DNA of 64,000 bases, taken from positions 1-64,000 of the forward strand of contig NZ_JBMYXF010000004.1 of NCBI RefSeq assembly GCF_049608145.1, given 5' to 3'. This stretch comes from Halocynthiibacter sp049608145. GTDB lineage: Bacteria > Pseudomonadota > Alphaproteobacteria > Rhodobacterales > Rhodobacteraceae. The stretch's first letter is position 1; each line of letters opens with the position of its first letter. The notes below the pieces were generated by a model. It did no database searches and was not told the DNA's origin. It saw nothing but the letters and a program-made list of their open reading frames with translations. Below, in pieces: positions 17,053 to 25,687 of this stretch. The position numbers and the translations under genes are program-made.

Positions 17053-18015
17053 ATGCCAGATATGCGTGATCTCAAAGTTCCAGCCGAACGTCACCCGGAA
17101 AAAGCCAAAAATCCTGATACGGTGCGGGTCAAAAAACCTGACTGGATCCGTGTCAAAGCCCCAGGTGGCAAAGGCTATGCAGAAACCCATAAGATCATGC
17201 GTGACAATGGGCTGGTGACGGTTTGCGAAGAAGCAGGTTGCCCCAACGTGGGGGAATGCTGGTCACAGGGCCATGCCACCATGATGATTATGGGCGAGGT
17301 CTGCACCCGTGCCTGTACCTTCTGTAATATTGCGACGGGCAAACCGCCCGAAGCGTTGGATGTGTTTGAACCGGGCCGTGTGGCATCAGCCGTGAAAAAA
17401 CTGGGCCTGAACCATGTGGTGATCACCTCTGTGGATCGTGATGATGTGGAAGATGGCGGGGCGGAACATTTTGCCCAGACCATCCGCGCCGTACGTCAAC
17501 AATCGCCCAGCACGACCATCGAAATTCTGACGCCAGATTTTATTCGCTGTGCGCCCGAGGCGCTTGAGGTTGTTGTTGCGGCAAAGCCTGACGTGTTTAA
17601 CCACAATCTGGAAACTGTGCCTGGCCTTTATCCTGAGGTACGCCCCGGTGCGCGGTATTTCCATTCTCTGCGTCTGTTGCAGCGCGTGAAGGAACTGGAT
17701 CCGTCCATGTTCACGAAATCCGGCATTATGGTGGGTCTGGGCGAAGGGCGTCAGGCGGTGATGCAGGTCATGGAAGACATGCGCGCGGCCGACATCGATT
17801 TCCTGACCATTGGGCAATACTTGCAGCCCACGCCGAAACACCACGCGGTGGATCGTTTCGTGACGCCGGATGAATTTAAAACCTATGAGAAAGCCGCTTA
17901 TGGAAAAGGGTTTTTGATGGTGTCGGCAACGCCTTTGACGCGGTCCAGCTATCACGCGGGGGATGATTTCGCACAGCTGCGTGCCGCGCGGCTTGAGAAG
18001 CTTGGCAAGGGCTGA
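17053..18015 (+). CDS. lipA: Lipoyl synthase
   Basis: A radical SAM enzyme inserting two sulfurs into octanoyl groups on lipoyl domains. The auxiliary cluster ligands lie in CEEAGCPNVGEC, the SAM cluster is CTRACTFC, and the C-terminal RSSY motif that ligates the auxiliary cluster is present. The 320-residue length is normal. The start at 17053 is a little ambiguous because a second Met follows at codon 4. The lipA, coq10-like and cinA genes cluster here as in other alphaproteobacteria. Confidence 0.98.
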   Translation: MPDMRDLKVPAERHPEKAKNPDTVRVKKPDWIRVKAPGGKGYAETHKIMRDNGLVTVCEEAGCPNVGECWSQGHATMMIMGEVCTRACTFCNIATGKPPEALDVFEPGRVASAVKKLGLNHVVITSVDRDDVEDGGAEHFAQTIRAVRQQSPSTTIEILTPDFIRCAPEALEVVVAAKPDVFNHNLETVPGLYPEVRPGARYFHSLRLLQRVKELDPSMFTKSGIMVGLGEGRQAVMQVMEDMRAADIDFLTIGQYLQPTPKHHAVDRFVTPDEFKTYEKAAYGKGFLMVSATPLTRSSYHAGDDFAQLRAARLEKLGKG

Positions 18016-18040
18016 CGGTTTTTACCAATTCATGAAAAAG

Positions 18041-18066
18041 CCCTGAATGCGGTTGTGCATTCAGGG
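18041..18066 (-). terminator. Intrinsic terminator of hpt
   Basis: A 10-bp perfect stem (CCCTGAATGC with GCATTCAGGG) with a 6-nt loop. On the minus strand it is followed by CTTTTTC, so it ends hpt transcription; it lies between the convergent lipA and hpt genes. Confidence 0.85.
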
Positions 18067-18091
18067 ACATCAGATTTGTTTTTGTATTGGA

Positions 18092-18634
18092 TCAGACGAA
18101 GCGCACTTTGCCGATGAAACCCAGGTTGCGGTTGCGCTGAGCATAGTCGATGCCATAGCCCACAACAAATTCATCGGGGATCTCAAACCCGGTCCAGTCG
18201 GCGCGGATTTCAACTTCGCGGCGGGACGGTTTGTCCAGCAGGGCGATGGTCTTTAGTTTATTCGGTTTTCTGGTGTGCAGCAGGGCGGTCACATGTTTCA
18301 GGGTGAACCCGGTATCCACGATATCTTCGACCAAAAGCACATCACGCCCGCCAATTTCACCACGCAGATCTTTCAAAATACGCACTTCGCGCGAGCTTTC
18401 CATACCATCGCCATAAGATGACGCTTCTAGAAAGTCGACTTCGACGGGCAGATCCAGTTCGCGCACAAGATCCGCGATGAACACGAAAGATCCGCGCAAC
18501 AGGCCGACAACAACAAGTTTATCGGTGCCTTTGAATTCGTCTTTGATTTCGCAGGCAAGATCTTCGATGCGGGCCGCAATGGATTTGGCGGAAATCATCT
18601 GATCGATGACATAGTCGGGGCCTGAAGTTGTCAC
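18092..18634 (-). CDS. hpt: Hypoxanthine phosphoribosyltransferase
   Basis: Salvages hypoxanthine (and usually guanine) to nucleotides using PRPP. A 180-residue type I phosphoribosyltransferase with the PRPP-binding motif VLLVEDIVDTG, the catalytic flap region SSYGDG and the base-binding DEFVVGYGIDYAQRNR near the C terminus. The start is GTG at 18634, preceded by AAGGA 7 nt upstream; the next ATG would remove conserved N-terminal sequence. It complements guaA and guaB in the same window. Confidence 0.95.
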   Translation of the reverse strand: MTTSGPDYVIDQMISAKSIAARIEDLACEIKDEFKGTDKLVVVGLLRGSFVFIADLVRELDLPVEVDFLEASSYGDGMESSREVRILKDLRGEIGGRDVLLVEDIVDTGFTLKHVTALLHTRKPNKLKTIALLDKPSRREVEIRADWTGFEIPDEFVVGYGIDYAQRNRNLGFIGKVRFV

Positions 18635-18768
18635 GTGGCTTCCTTTTCACGGCTTTTATCGATGGGCATGCCTCGTGTAGCGACTGAAAGGGGGGCCGGT
18701 CAACCATTCGCGTGAAATGCGTCGATTTTGCCATGGAATCTTTTTTGAAGTGGACGTAAACAAGCCCT

Positions 18769-19221
18769 ATGCCGACGCACAGTGAAACAAGAACCCTGCC
18801 ATATTCCGCTGATCAGATGTATGATCTGGTGGGCGATGTTTCGTCTTATCCGAAATTTCTGCCCTGGTGTTCAGCCGCGCGTATTCGCAGTCGGAAACCT
18901 TTGCCGGACACATCCGGAGAAGTGATGGAGGCAGATCTGGTGATTTCCTTCAAATTGTTTCGCGAACGCTTTGGCAGCCGTGTGCATCTTTACCCACAAA
19001 AGCATCGCATTGAGATGGAATATCTCGACGGACCGTTCCGATATCTGAAATCACATTGGCAGTTTCGGGATTTGTCAGGTGGCGGGTGTGAGGTTGAATT
19101 TTACGTCGACTTTGAATTCCGCAATATCGTTTTGCAAAAACTGATCGGCGTTGTTTTTAACGAAGCGATGCAACGGATTGTGCGCGCCTATGAAGCACGT
19201 GCCAAAGATCTCTACGGTTGA
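18769..19221 (+). CDS. COQ10/RatA-type SRPBCC (START-like) protein
   Basis: A 150-residue protein of the polyketide cyclase/START fold. It has the N-terminal YSADQMYDLVGDVSSYPKFLPWC segment that defines the coenzyme Q-binding COQ10 / RatA group, and the closing helix with FNEAMQRIVRAYEARA. It probably binds ubiquinone and supports respiration. A RatA-like toxin role has been proposed for enterobacterial relatives but is not implied here. It is divergent from hpt, and its position near lipA is common in alphaproteobacteria. Confidence 0.88.
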   Translation: MPTHSETRTLPYSADQMYDLVGDVSSYPKFLPWCSAARIRSRKPLPDTSGEVMEADLVISFKLFRERFGSRVHLYPQKHRIEMEYLDGPFRYLKSHWQFRDLSGGGCEVEFYVDFEFRNIVLQKLIGVVFNEAMQRIVRAYEARAKDLYG

Positions 19222-19520
19222 AAAAAATAAAACGGGCCTTTCCTGTTTCCGAAGAAAGACCCGCTACGCGCCAGAGAGAGAGAAAGGTCGACAAGAAGTC
19301 GGGCGCGAAAGTTGGCGATAGATATATGGTGGGAAGAGGTAACCGAATTACTCGGTTAAAGCGTAAACGACCGCCAAAATTGCACCACACACTGTTCGCT
19401 TTCGTTATGAAAGCAGAGATCCGTGCGAAAACCAATATATAATTGTAATGAGTGGGCGATTTCGTAACGTTTTGATGAAGAATTGGGCAAAATCGCGTCG
19501 CCAATTGATGTTGGGGTGAC
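19222..19520. other. Non-coding interval between convergent coq10-like and cinA genes
   Basis: About 300 AT-rich bases without a credible gene. At 19233-19263 an imperfect 10-bp hairpin (one mismatch) is flanked on its low side by an A-rich run, giving a T-tract on the minus strand, so it probably ends cinA transcription. A smaller hairpin (TAACCGA/TCGGTTA) lies around 19340-19358. A short frame starting with TTG at 19218 looks spurious. Confidence 0.5.
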
Positions 19521-20030
19521 CTAACGTAAGCCTTTGCCCGTATTCAAGGCATTCAGCAGCAATTGGATTGCGTGATCTCTTGCGGATAATCTGACGTTTT
19601 CACGCCCCAATGCCCCGAATTCGACGGTTTCGCTAAATACCTGAAGGCATGAGTCGTGTGATGTGTTGGCCGTGGCAAAGCATACGCGACCTTCTGGTTT
19701 GTGATCAGATCCGCCGGGTCCTGCGATGCCGCTGATGGCAACGGACAGATTTGCACCAGAGGCCTTGATTGCACCAGTGGCCATTTCACGGACAACCTGC
19801 TCAGACACAGCACCGAATTGCGAAAGTGTCGCGGGCTGCACGCTCAACAGTTTCTGTTTTGCGGTGTTGGAATAGGTCACAAACCCATATTCAAACGCCG
19901 CAGATGATCCGGGACGTTCCGTCAGGGCGGCAGCCAGCATTCCACCGGTACAACTTTCTGCACAGGTCAGCGTTTTACCCGTCGAAAGGGCTGTTTCTAT
20001 CAGTAATATCAGCTGATCTGGGGCGTTCAC
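19521..20030 (-). CDS. pncC: Nicotinamide-nucleotide amidase, CinA C-terminal domain type
   Basis: A 169-residue stand-alone CinA C-terminal domain that deamidates NMN to NaMN in NAD recycling. Recognisable motifs are TCAESCTGGML, the SAAFEYGFVTYSN strand region and AISGIAGPGGSDHKPEGRV. The N-terminal MoCo-like domain of full CinA is absent, as in many proteobacteria. It starts with GTG at 20030, overlapping the pgpA stop as GTGA, so it is coupled to pgpA and ispDF upstream. Confidence 0.9.
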   Translation of the reverse strand: MNAPDQLILLIETALSTGKTLTCAESCTGGMLAAALTERPGSSAAFEYGFVTYSNTAKQKLLSVQPATLSQFGAVSEQVVREMATGAIKASGANLSVAISGIAGPGGSDHKPEGRVCFATANTSHDSCLQVFSETVEFGALGRENVRLSARDHAIQLLLNALNTGKGLR

Positions 20031-20530
20031 AGGGCAGGTATCCCATGGCTGATAGCGGCCCCGATCATAACCGCAATAGCGGCCAGAACGCCGGCGATGA
20101 CATCATCCAGCATCACACCAAGTGAATCATCCCGGCGATCGGCCCAGCCAACCGGACCAGGCTTGGTGATATCAAAGAGACGAAATGCGACAAAAGCCAC
20201 CAGTATCCCGGGCCAAAGCGCGCCAAAAGCCACGCCGGCATGGGATGCGCCGATGGATACCGGCAGCAAGGCCAGCCATTGTCCGGCGACCTCATCAATC
20301 ACGATTTCTGACGGGTCATGATCATCTTGGCCGCGGGTGGACACAGCGGTTGCCCACCAACCGATCAGAAAGGATGCAACCACACCAAAGGCCAACAGGT
20401 TTGTTCCGCCAAGACTATGCAGCCCCCATCCGGTAAAGACAGCGGCAACAGATCCCCATGTGCCGGGTGCGGGTTTGAGAAGACCGGCACCAAAGAAGAC
20501 AGCAATCGATCGGGCTATTGTTTTTTGCAT
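20027..20530 (-). CDS. pgpA: Phosphatidylglycerophosphatase A
   Basis: Dephosphorylates phosphatidylglycerol phosphate in the inner membrane. The 167-residue protein has the family start (GLLKPAPGTWGS), the catalytic acidic motif EIVIDEVAGQW, the segment RLFDITKPGPVGWAD, and D-D pairs in the MLDDVIAG helix. Several hydrophobic segments fit a membrane enzyme. The ATG at 20530 is 14 nt downstream of the ispDF stop, and the gene overlaps pncC by 4 nt: an ispDF-pgpA-pncC operon. Confidence 0.95.
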   Translation of the reverse strand: MQKTIARSIAVFFGAGLLKPAPGTWGSVAAVFTGWGLHSLGGTNLLAFGVVASFLIGWWATAVSTRGQDDHDPSEIVIDEVAGQWLALLPVSIGASHAGVAFGALWPGILVAFVAFRLFDITKPGPVGWADRRDDSLGVMLDDVIAGVLAAIAVMIGAAISHGIPAL

Positions 20531-20544
20531 CGCTTTGCAGCCTT

Positions 20545-21738
20545 TTACAGTTTGATTAAAGTTGTCGTCGCGATGGACGCAATGCCTTCACCACGTCCGG
20601 TAAAGCCCAGTTTTTCAGATGTGGTGGCTTTGACCGAAATGCGTTCCAGATCAAGGCCCGTTATTTCGGCAAGGCAATGGCGCATCTTATCTGCAACGGG
20701 CCCAATCTTTGGAAATTCGCAAACCAAGGTGCAATCTATATTGCTGATGGAAAACCCTTTTCCTTGGGCAAGATCAACAGCATGTTTTAGGAAGATGCGG
20801 CTGTCAGCGTTCTTCCATTCGGCTTCGGACGGGGGGAAATGACGCCCGATGTCACCTTCCGCAAGCGCACCATAAATGGCATCTGTGATGGCGTGCATGC
20901 CGACGTCAGCATCTGAATGGCCCAAAAGCCCGGTGGTGTGGGGCACCTGAATGCCGCACAAGGTGACGTAATCATTCGCGCCATCTTCGCGGGTTCCGAA
21001 TTTGTGGACATCATATCCGTTGCCTGTTCGTATATCCATTTGTGCCGTCCGGTTTTTGTTCAACAGAAGTTCCGCACGGGCGAAATCTTCTGGATGGGTG
21101 ATTTTTATGTTGTCTTCAGATCCCGGAACAATCCGGATTTCAAGTCCGTGAGTGCGGGCAACTTCCACATCATCAGCGGCCTGTATAGAGCAGTTAGCAT
21201 GGGCTTGACGGATGGCTTGCAGGTGAAATCCCTGCGGGGTTTGTGCGCGCCACAGGTTTTGTCGGCTTTTGCTGGCCTCAACCTGATTGCTGCTGCCGTA
21301 CCATAGGGCATCGGTTACAGGCAAAGCCGGAGCCGCACCTGGGGTGTGTTGCAAGGCATTTAAGACGTCAGAAATGATTTTCTCACATACCAAGGGGCGG
21401 GCGGCATCGTGGATAAGAACATTGTCAAAATCATCAGGGATACGGGCCAGTCCCATGCGAACGGATTGATCTCGTTCTTTGCCGCCATCTTGAATAATTA
21501 CATGGGGTTGTGTTGCGTACTTAATGTTCGTTTCTACGAATTCTCGGTCTGATGGTCGGATCACCAGAACAATCAGATCAATGTCGCTGTGGCGGGCAAA
21601 CTGATCGATGCTGTATGCTGCAATCGGTTGACCAGACAGATCCTGGTATTGTTTGGGCAAGGCGTCGGATCTACCCGCAGCGGCCCGTGTGCCGGAACCG
21701 GCAGAAACAATGATGACAGCATTTTTTGTCTTTTGCAT
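20545..21738 (-). CDS. ispDF: Bifunctional IspD/IspF isoprenoid enzyme
   Basis: A 397-residue fusion. Residues 1 to about 230 are the MEP cytidylyltransferase, with the CTP loop SAGSGTRAAAG, LPKQY, and HDAARP. Residues about 235-397 are the MECDP synthase, with GYDVHKFG, the zinc-site segment GHSDADVG, and the C-terminal SVKATTSEKLGFTGRGEG. It performs the third and fifth steps of the non-mevalonate pathway; the fusion is usual in many alphaproteobacteria. I place the start at 21738 before QKTKNAVIIVSAG; upstream in-frame ATGs exist but add non-conserved sequence. Ribosome-binding site weak. Confidence 0.95.
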   Translation of the reverse strand: MQKTKNAVIIVSAGSGTRAAAGRSDALPKQYQDLSGQPIAAYSIDQFARHSDIDLIVLVIRPSDREFVETNIKYATQPHVIIQDGGKERDQSVRMGLARIPDDFDNVLIHDAARPLVCEKIISDVLNALQHTPGAAPALPVTDALWYGSSNQVEASKSRQNLWRAQTPQGFHLQAIRQAHANCSIQAADDVEVARTHGLEIRIVPGSEDNIKITHPEDFARAELLLNKNRTAQMDIRTGNGYDVHKFGTREDGANDYVTLCGIQVPHTTGLLGHSDADVGMHAITDAIYGALAEGDIGRHFPPSEAEWKNADSRIFLKHAVDLAQGKGFSISNIDCTLVCEFPKIGPVADKMRHCLAEITGLDLERISVKATTSEKLGFTGRGEGIASIATTTLIKL

Positions 21739-21851
21739 GAGACCCGGGAGAAGATGTAGTTTCGTTTTGTCCTGTCTATGCATTCGCTGCCCTGGGGGCA
21801 ATTGGCTTCCGCTATTTGATTAATTATGATGCATGTGCTGTGGTTTTTGCC

Positions 21852-21857
21852 TATAAT
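21852..21857 (+). promoter_or_regulatory. Candidate -10 element of the dusB-ntr transcription unit
   Basis: A perfect TATAAT lies 94 nt before the dusB start in the divergent ispDF-dusB intergenic region. The -35 match at 17-18 nt spacing is poor, so an activator or another sigma factor may be involved. Confidence 0.35.
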
Positions 21858-21950
21858 TTGTGCACACGTCTAGGGTTTAGGCGTATTTTGCTGCGCGGCA
21901 ATTGATGTTTGCTGACTTGCAGTGGTTCAGAGACGTGAAGGGATCATGCT

Positions 21951-22946
21951 GTGACTTTGAAAATTGGCAATATTGCGATTGATGCGCCTGTTTTACTGGC
22001 GCCGCTTGCGGGGATCACGGATCTTCCGTTTCGCAATCTTGTATCCGGTTTTGGTGCAGGCCTTGTTGTCAGCGAAATGGTTGCAAGCCAGGAAATGGTG
22101 CAAAGCAAACCTGGTGTGCGCGAAAAAGCCGAACTTGGTTTTCAAGTGGAAAATACGTCGGTTCAGCTGGCAGGGCGCGAAGCATCTTGGATGGCCGAAG
22201 CCGCACGCATTGTCGAAGGAAATGGTGCCCGTATTATCGATATTAATATGGGATGTCCGGCAAAGAAGGTTGTGAACGGATATTCCGGTTCTGCATTGCT
22301 GAAAGATCTGGATCATGCCCTGACCTTGATCGAAGCGGTGGTTGCCGCGACAAATCTGCCCGTTACTTTGAAAACCAGACTTGGCTGGGATGACACAATG
22401 CTGAATGCGCCAGAGCTGGCGCGACGGGCGGAAGCGGCGGGCATTCAGATGCTGACAATTCACGGGCGCACGCGCTGTCAATTTTACAAAGGCAAGGCAG
22501 ATTGGGCTGCTATTCGGGCCGTAAAGCGGGCGGTTTCCATTCCGGTTGTCGCAAATGGCGACATTAAAAGCGATGCGGATGCTGTTGAAGCGATGAGACT
22601 TTCGTCTGCTGATGGTGTTATGATTGGGCGCGGCGCGCAGGGGCGACCTTGGCTGTTGGCGCAGGTCGCGGCGTCTATATACGGCACGCCATCGCCCATC
22701 GTACCAGTGGGGGCTGATCTGGTTGATATGGTCGCGGGGCACTATGAGGCGATGTTGTCATTTTACGGTGCGGATCTTGGCAACCGAACCGCGCGCAAAC
22801 ATCTGGGTTGGTATATGGACGAAGCAGGTACAGGGGCCCAGCTGCGGCGCGCCGTTCTGACAGAACGTTCCCCTGCGACGGTTCTGTCCTTGCTGAGTGA
22901 TGCGCTGACTGAACAGGAAAGCGAGGCCTGTGATGACACGCGCTGA
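21951..22946 (+). CDS. dusB: tRNA-dihydrouridine synthase B (NifR3)
   Basis: Reduces specific uridines in the tRNA D-loop using FMN and NADPH. The 331-residue TIM barrel has the FMN-site start VLLAPLAGITDLPFR, the catalytic Cys in NMGCPAKKV, the TIHGRTR strand and the IGRGAQGRPWL phosphate loop; the helical RNA-binding domain follows. The start is GTG with AAGGG about 10 nt before it. It begins the classic alphaproteobacterial nifR3-ntrBC-ntrYX series and overlaps ntrB by 14 nt. Confidence 0.96.
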   Translation: MTLKIGNIAIDAPVLLAPLAGITDLPFRNLVSGFGAGLVVSEMVASQEMVQSKPGVREKAELGFQVENTSVQLAGREASWMAEAARIVEGNGARIIDINMGCPAKKVVNGYSGSALLKDLDHALTLIEAVVAATNLPVTLKTRLGWDDTMLNAPELARRAEAAGIQMLTIHGRTRCQFYKGKADWAAIRAVKRAVSIPVVANGDIKSDADAVEAMRLSSADGVMIGRGAQGRPWLLAQVAASIYGTPSPIVPVGADLVDMVAGHYEAMLSFYGADLGNRTARKHLGWYMDEAGTGAQLRRAVLTERSPATVLSLLSDALTEQESEACDDTR

Positions 22947-24054
22947 TATCATTCCCTCAGAAGAGCTTTGGTCAATTTTGCCGTCTCCGATGCTGATGCT
23001 GGATGCCGGCGGTTGTATTCTGCGTTCCAACCCAGCGGCGCAGGTGCGTTTTCATCTATCAGAACGTGGTATGTTAGCGGCGTTGCCTGATCAGATCATG
23101 GAAGCACATCCGCCAATCACAGACCTTTTGAACCATATTCGCAGCGGCAAACCCGGGGTGACTGTGAATGATATGAAGCTGAGGTTTCGAAATGCCCCAC
23201 AGCTGGAATGTCATGCGCAGGTCTTGCCGGTGGATGCAGGTTTTTTGGTTATTTTTCAGACATCTGAAACCCCGGCAAAGGTTCAGAACCTGTCATCCCC
23301 TGATGGAGTGACGCGGTCGGTGGTTGGCATGGCAGATATGTTGGCCCATGAAATTAAGAACCCTTTGGCAGGGATCACCGGTGCGGCCCAACTGATTGAA
23401 ATGTCTGGAAATGAAGAAGTTTCTGAACTGACAGATCTGATTGTTGGCGAATGTCAGCGTATCGTGAAATTGTTGTCGCAAGTCGAAGTATTTGGCAATG
23501 TATTGCCGCCGGACGGCACGCCCGTGAACATTCATGATGTTCTGGATCGGGCTGTACAGTCTGCAAGTCTCGGGTTTGCCAAAGACGTAAAGATAACCCG
23601 GGCCTATGATCCTTCGTTGCCGGATACCAAAGGGGATGCGGATAAGTTGGTTCAGGTGTTTCTGAACCTTTTAAAGAACGCCGCTGAGGCCTTGAATAAG
23701 ACAACATCAGCCAAGCATAATCCCGAAATACATATACGCAGTTTTTACGAACAGGGGCTGCGCCGATCCATGCCAGACGGTGGTGTTGAGACACTGCCAC
23801 TGCATGTTGAGATCACAGACAATGGCTGCGGTATTCCGGACGCGCTACTGGCCGGGATCTTTGATCCTTTTGTCAGCGGCAAGCAGAACGGAACCGGGCT
23901 TGGGCTGGCATTGGTGCAGCATATTGTAGAGATGCACGGCGGGCTGATCCGCGTTGTATCTGAACCGGGGCAAACGTGTTTTTCAATTTCTCTGCCGTTG
24001 GCAGATGCTGGGAAATCTGGCCAGATATCAGAATTAAAGATGGGGGATAAGTGA
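22933..24054 (+). CDS. ntrB: Nitrogen regulation sensor histidine kinase NtrB
   Basis: A cytosolic kinase/phosphatase that phosphorylates NtrC under nitrogen limitation and is controlled by PII protein. The 373 residues contain an N-terminal PAS domain (about 10-110), the H-box with His139 in MLAHEIKNPLAG, and the catalytic domain with N-box FLNLLKNAAEAL, DNGCGIPD and GTGLGLAL. I prefer the ATG at 22933 over the GTG directly before it because GAGG is then 6 nt away. It overlaps dusB and ntrC (4-nt type), indicating coupled translation. Confidence 0.95.
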   Translation: MTRADIIPSEELWSILPSPMLMLDAGGCILRSNPAAQVRFHLSERGMLAALPDQIMEAHPPITDLLNHIRSGKPGVTVNDMKLRFRNAPQLECHAQVLPVDAGFLVIFQTSETPAKVQNLSSPDGVTRSVVGMADMLAHEIKNPLAGITGAAQLIEMSGNEEVSELTDLIVGECQRIVKLLSQVEVFGNVLPPDGTPVNIHDVLDRAVQSASLGFAKDVKITRAYDPSLPDTKGDADKLVQVFLNLLKNAAEALNKTTSAKHNPEIHIRSFYEQGLRRSMPDGGVETLPLHVEITDNGCGIPDALLAGIFDPFVSGKQNGTGLGLALVQHIVEMHGGLIRVVSEPGQTCFSISLPLADAGKSGQISELKMGDK

Positions 24055-25574
24055 TGGACGGAACAGTATTAATTGCGGATGATGACCGTACAATCCGCAC
24101 GGTTTTATCCCAGGCCATGACACGCGCTGGCATGCAGGTGCATGCGACGTCTTCGCTGACAACCCTGATGCGTTGGGTGGCCGAAGGTAAGGGGGATCTG
24201 GTGATCACCGACGTGGCGATGCCCGATGGAAACGGTATCGAAATGATCCCTCGGATCGCAGAGCTGCGGCCAGGTTTGCCTGTCATTGTGATTTCTGCCC
24301 AAAACACCATCATGACGGCAATTCGTGCGAATGAAGCTGCGGCCTGGGATTATCTGCCGAAACCGTTTGATCTGCCGGATCTGATGCATCGGTCTGCGAT
24401 GGCTTTGAAGGAAACGCCAGGGCAGGCAAAAGCACCACAGGGCGTTAAAACACCTGTTCCTACAGCTAAAGCAGCGAATGAGGGGCATCAGATCGCGTTG
24501 AGCGGTCGTTCGGTGGAAATGCAATCCGTATTTCAGACCATAGCGCGCATTACGAATACAGATATTCCTGTGCTTGTTTCCGGTGCCAGCGGTTCCGGTA
24601 AATCCCGGGTTGCACGGGCCATTCACAGTCTGGGGGAACGGTCCGAACGGGCGGTCATCGTGCTGGATCCAACGTTGCCCGGGATCAGGGCGGATGAAGA
24701 TGCATTGCTGACGGCGCTGTCCGGGGGGACACTTATACTGGATGAGCCTGCCGATTACACCGCCGATGAGCAACTGAAGTTGAACCGGTTTCTGGACCGG
24801 TTGAACAGTATTTCCGACAGCGTTGCGCCCCGTTTGATTGCCACAAGCCAGCATGATTTGTCGCAGTATCTGACAGCCGGAGAGTTCCGTCAGGATCTGT
24901 ATTATCGGTTGAAGGGGGTCGAAATTCACGTTCCTGCGTTGCAGGATCGCCGCGGGGATATTGTCGTTCTGGCAGAAGAATTTCTGCAGGCGAATGACCT
25001 TGATGATCAGGGGCCTGGCGTTGGGCGCAGCAACGGCATTGCACGCGCCTTAAGCCCGGAGGCGGAAGTTGCTTTGAAAAACCACCGGTGGCCGGGCAAT
25101 ATACGTGAGCTCAAAAACACCATCCGGCAGATTGTGGCGATTGGTTCAAATACGGTTATTTCCGGGGATGATGTGAAGCTAGCTTTGCAACAGGATCTGG
25201 ATTCACATGGGGGCAGTTCTTTTCGTTCTCACAGGCCAGAAACGTTGATCGGCGGGGTTTTGCCTGGTGATCCGAGACATGGAACATCAGGTGGGGCGGG
25301 CCCCGCAGTCGATCCACACAGCGATAATCTGGGGGAAAGTGTTGCGCGCCATCTACGTCGTTACTTTGATTTACACCAGGATACGTTGCCTCCGCCTGGG
25401 TTATATCAACGTATTTTGCGTGAGCTGGAGATCCCATTGTTCGAAATTTCCCTGGAAAACACCCATGGAAATCAGGCGAAATGTGCTGAACTTCTGGGGA
25501 TTAACCGAAATACCCTGCGCAAGAAATTGACAGATCTGGATATTCGCGTGACACGCGGTCGCAAAATGATGTAA
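24054..25574 (+). CDS. ntrC: Nitrogen response regulator NtrC lacking the sigma-54 GAFTGA loop
   Basis: A 506-residue regulator: receiver domain with Asp53 in VITDVAMPDG, an AAA+ domain with Walker A GASGSGKS at 177-184 and Walker B GGTLILDE at 224-231, and a C-terminal Fis-type helix-turn-helix (NQAKCAELLGINRNTLRKKL). Only about 40 residues separate the Walker motifs, and the ELFG...GAFTGA segment that contacts sigma-54 is missing. Rhodobacter capsulatus NtrC shows the same loss and activates the housekeeping polymerase, so the same is likely here. The ATG overlaps the ntrB stop; a GTG one codon earlier is possible. Confidence 0.95.
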   Translation: MDGTVLIADDDRTIRTVLSQAMTRAGMQVHATSSLTTLMRWVAEGKGDLVITDVAMPDGNGIEMIPRIAELRPGLPVIVISAQNTIMTAIRANEAAAWDYLPKPFDLPDLMHRSAMALKETPGQAKAPQGVKTPVPTAKAANEGHQIALSGRSVEMQSVFQTIARITNTDIPVLVSGASGSGKSRVARAIHSLGERSERAVIVLDPTLPGIRADEDALLTALSGGTLILDEPADYTADEQLKLNRFLDRLNSISDSVAPRLIATSQHDLSQYLTAGEFRQDLYYRLKGVEIHVPALQDRRGDIVVLAEEFLQANDLDDQGPGVGRSNGIARALSPEAEVALKNHRWPGNIRELKNTIRQIVAIGSNTVISGDDVKLALQQDLDSHGGSSFRSHRPETLIGGVLPGDPRHGTSGGAGPAVDPHSDNLGESVARHLRRYFDLHQDTLPPPGLYQRILRELEIPLFEISLENTHGNQAKCAELLGINRNTLRKKLTDLDIRVTRGRKMM

Positions 25575-25687
25575 AACGGCAACATAGAGTGACGAATATG
25601 TTTCAATACAAAAAAGTCACCGATTTTGGCGGCGCCAGGCAGTGAGAAGAAATCGCTCTGTCCGGCACATCATGGGTAGGGACGGAC

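Noticed and set aside
19218..19442. 74-codon plus-strand frame after the coq10-like gene
   Set aside because: Starts with TTG at the stop of the previous gene, is extremely Lys/Arg-rich with no family, and spans terminator-like hairpins; treated as non-coding.
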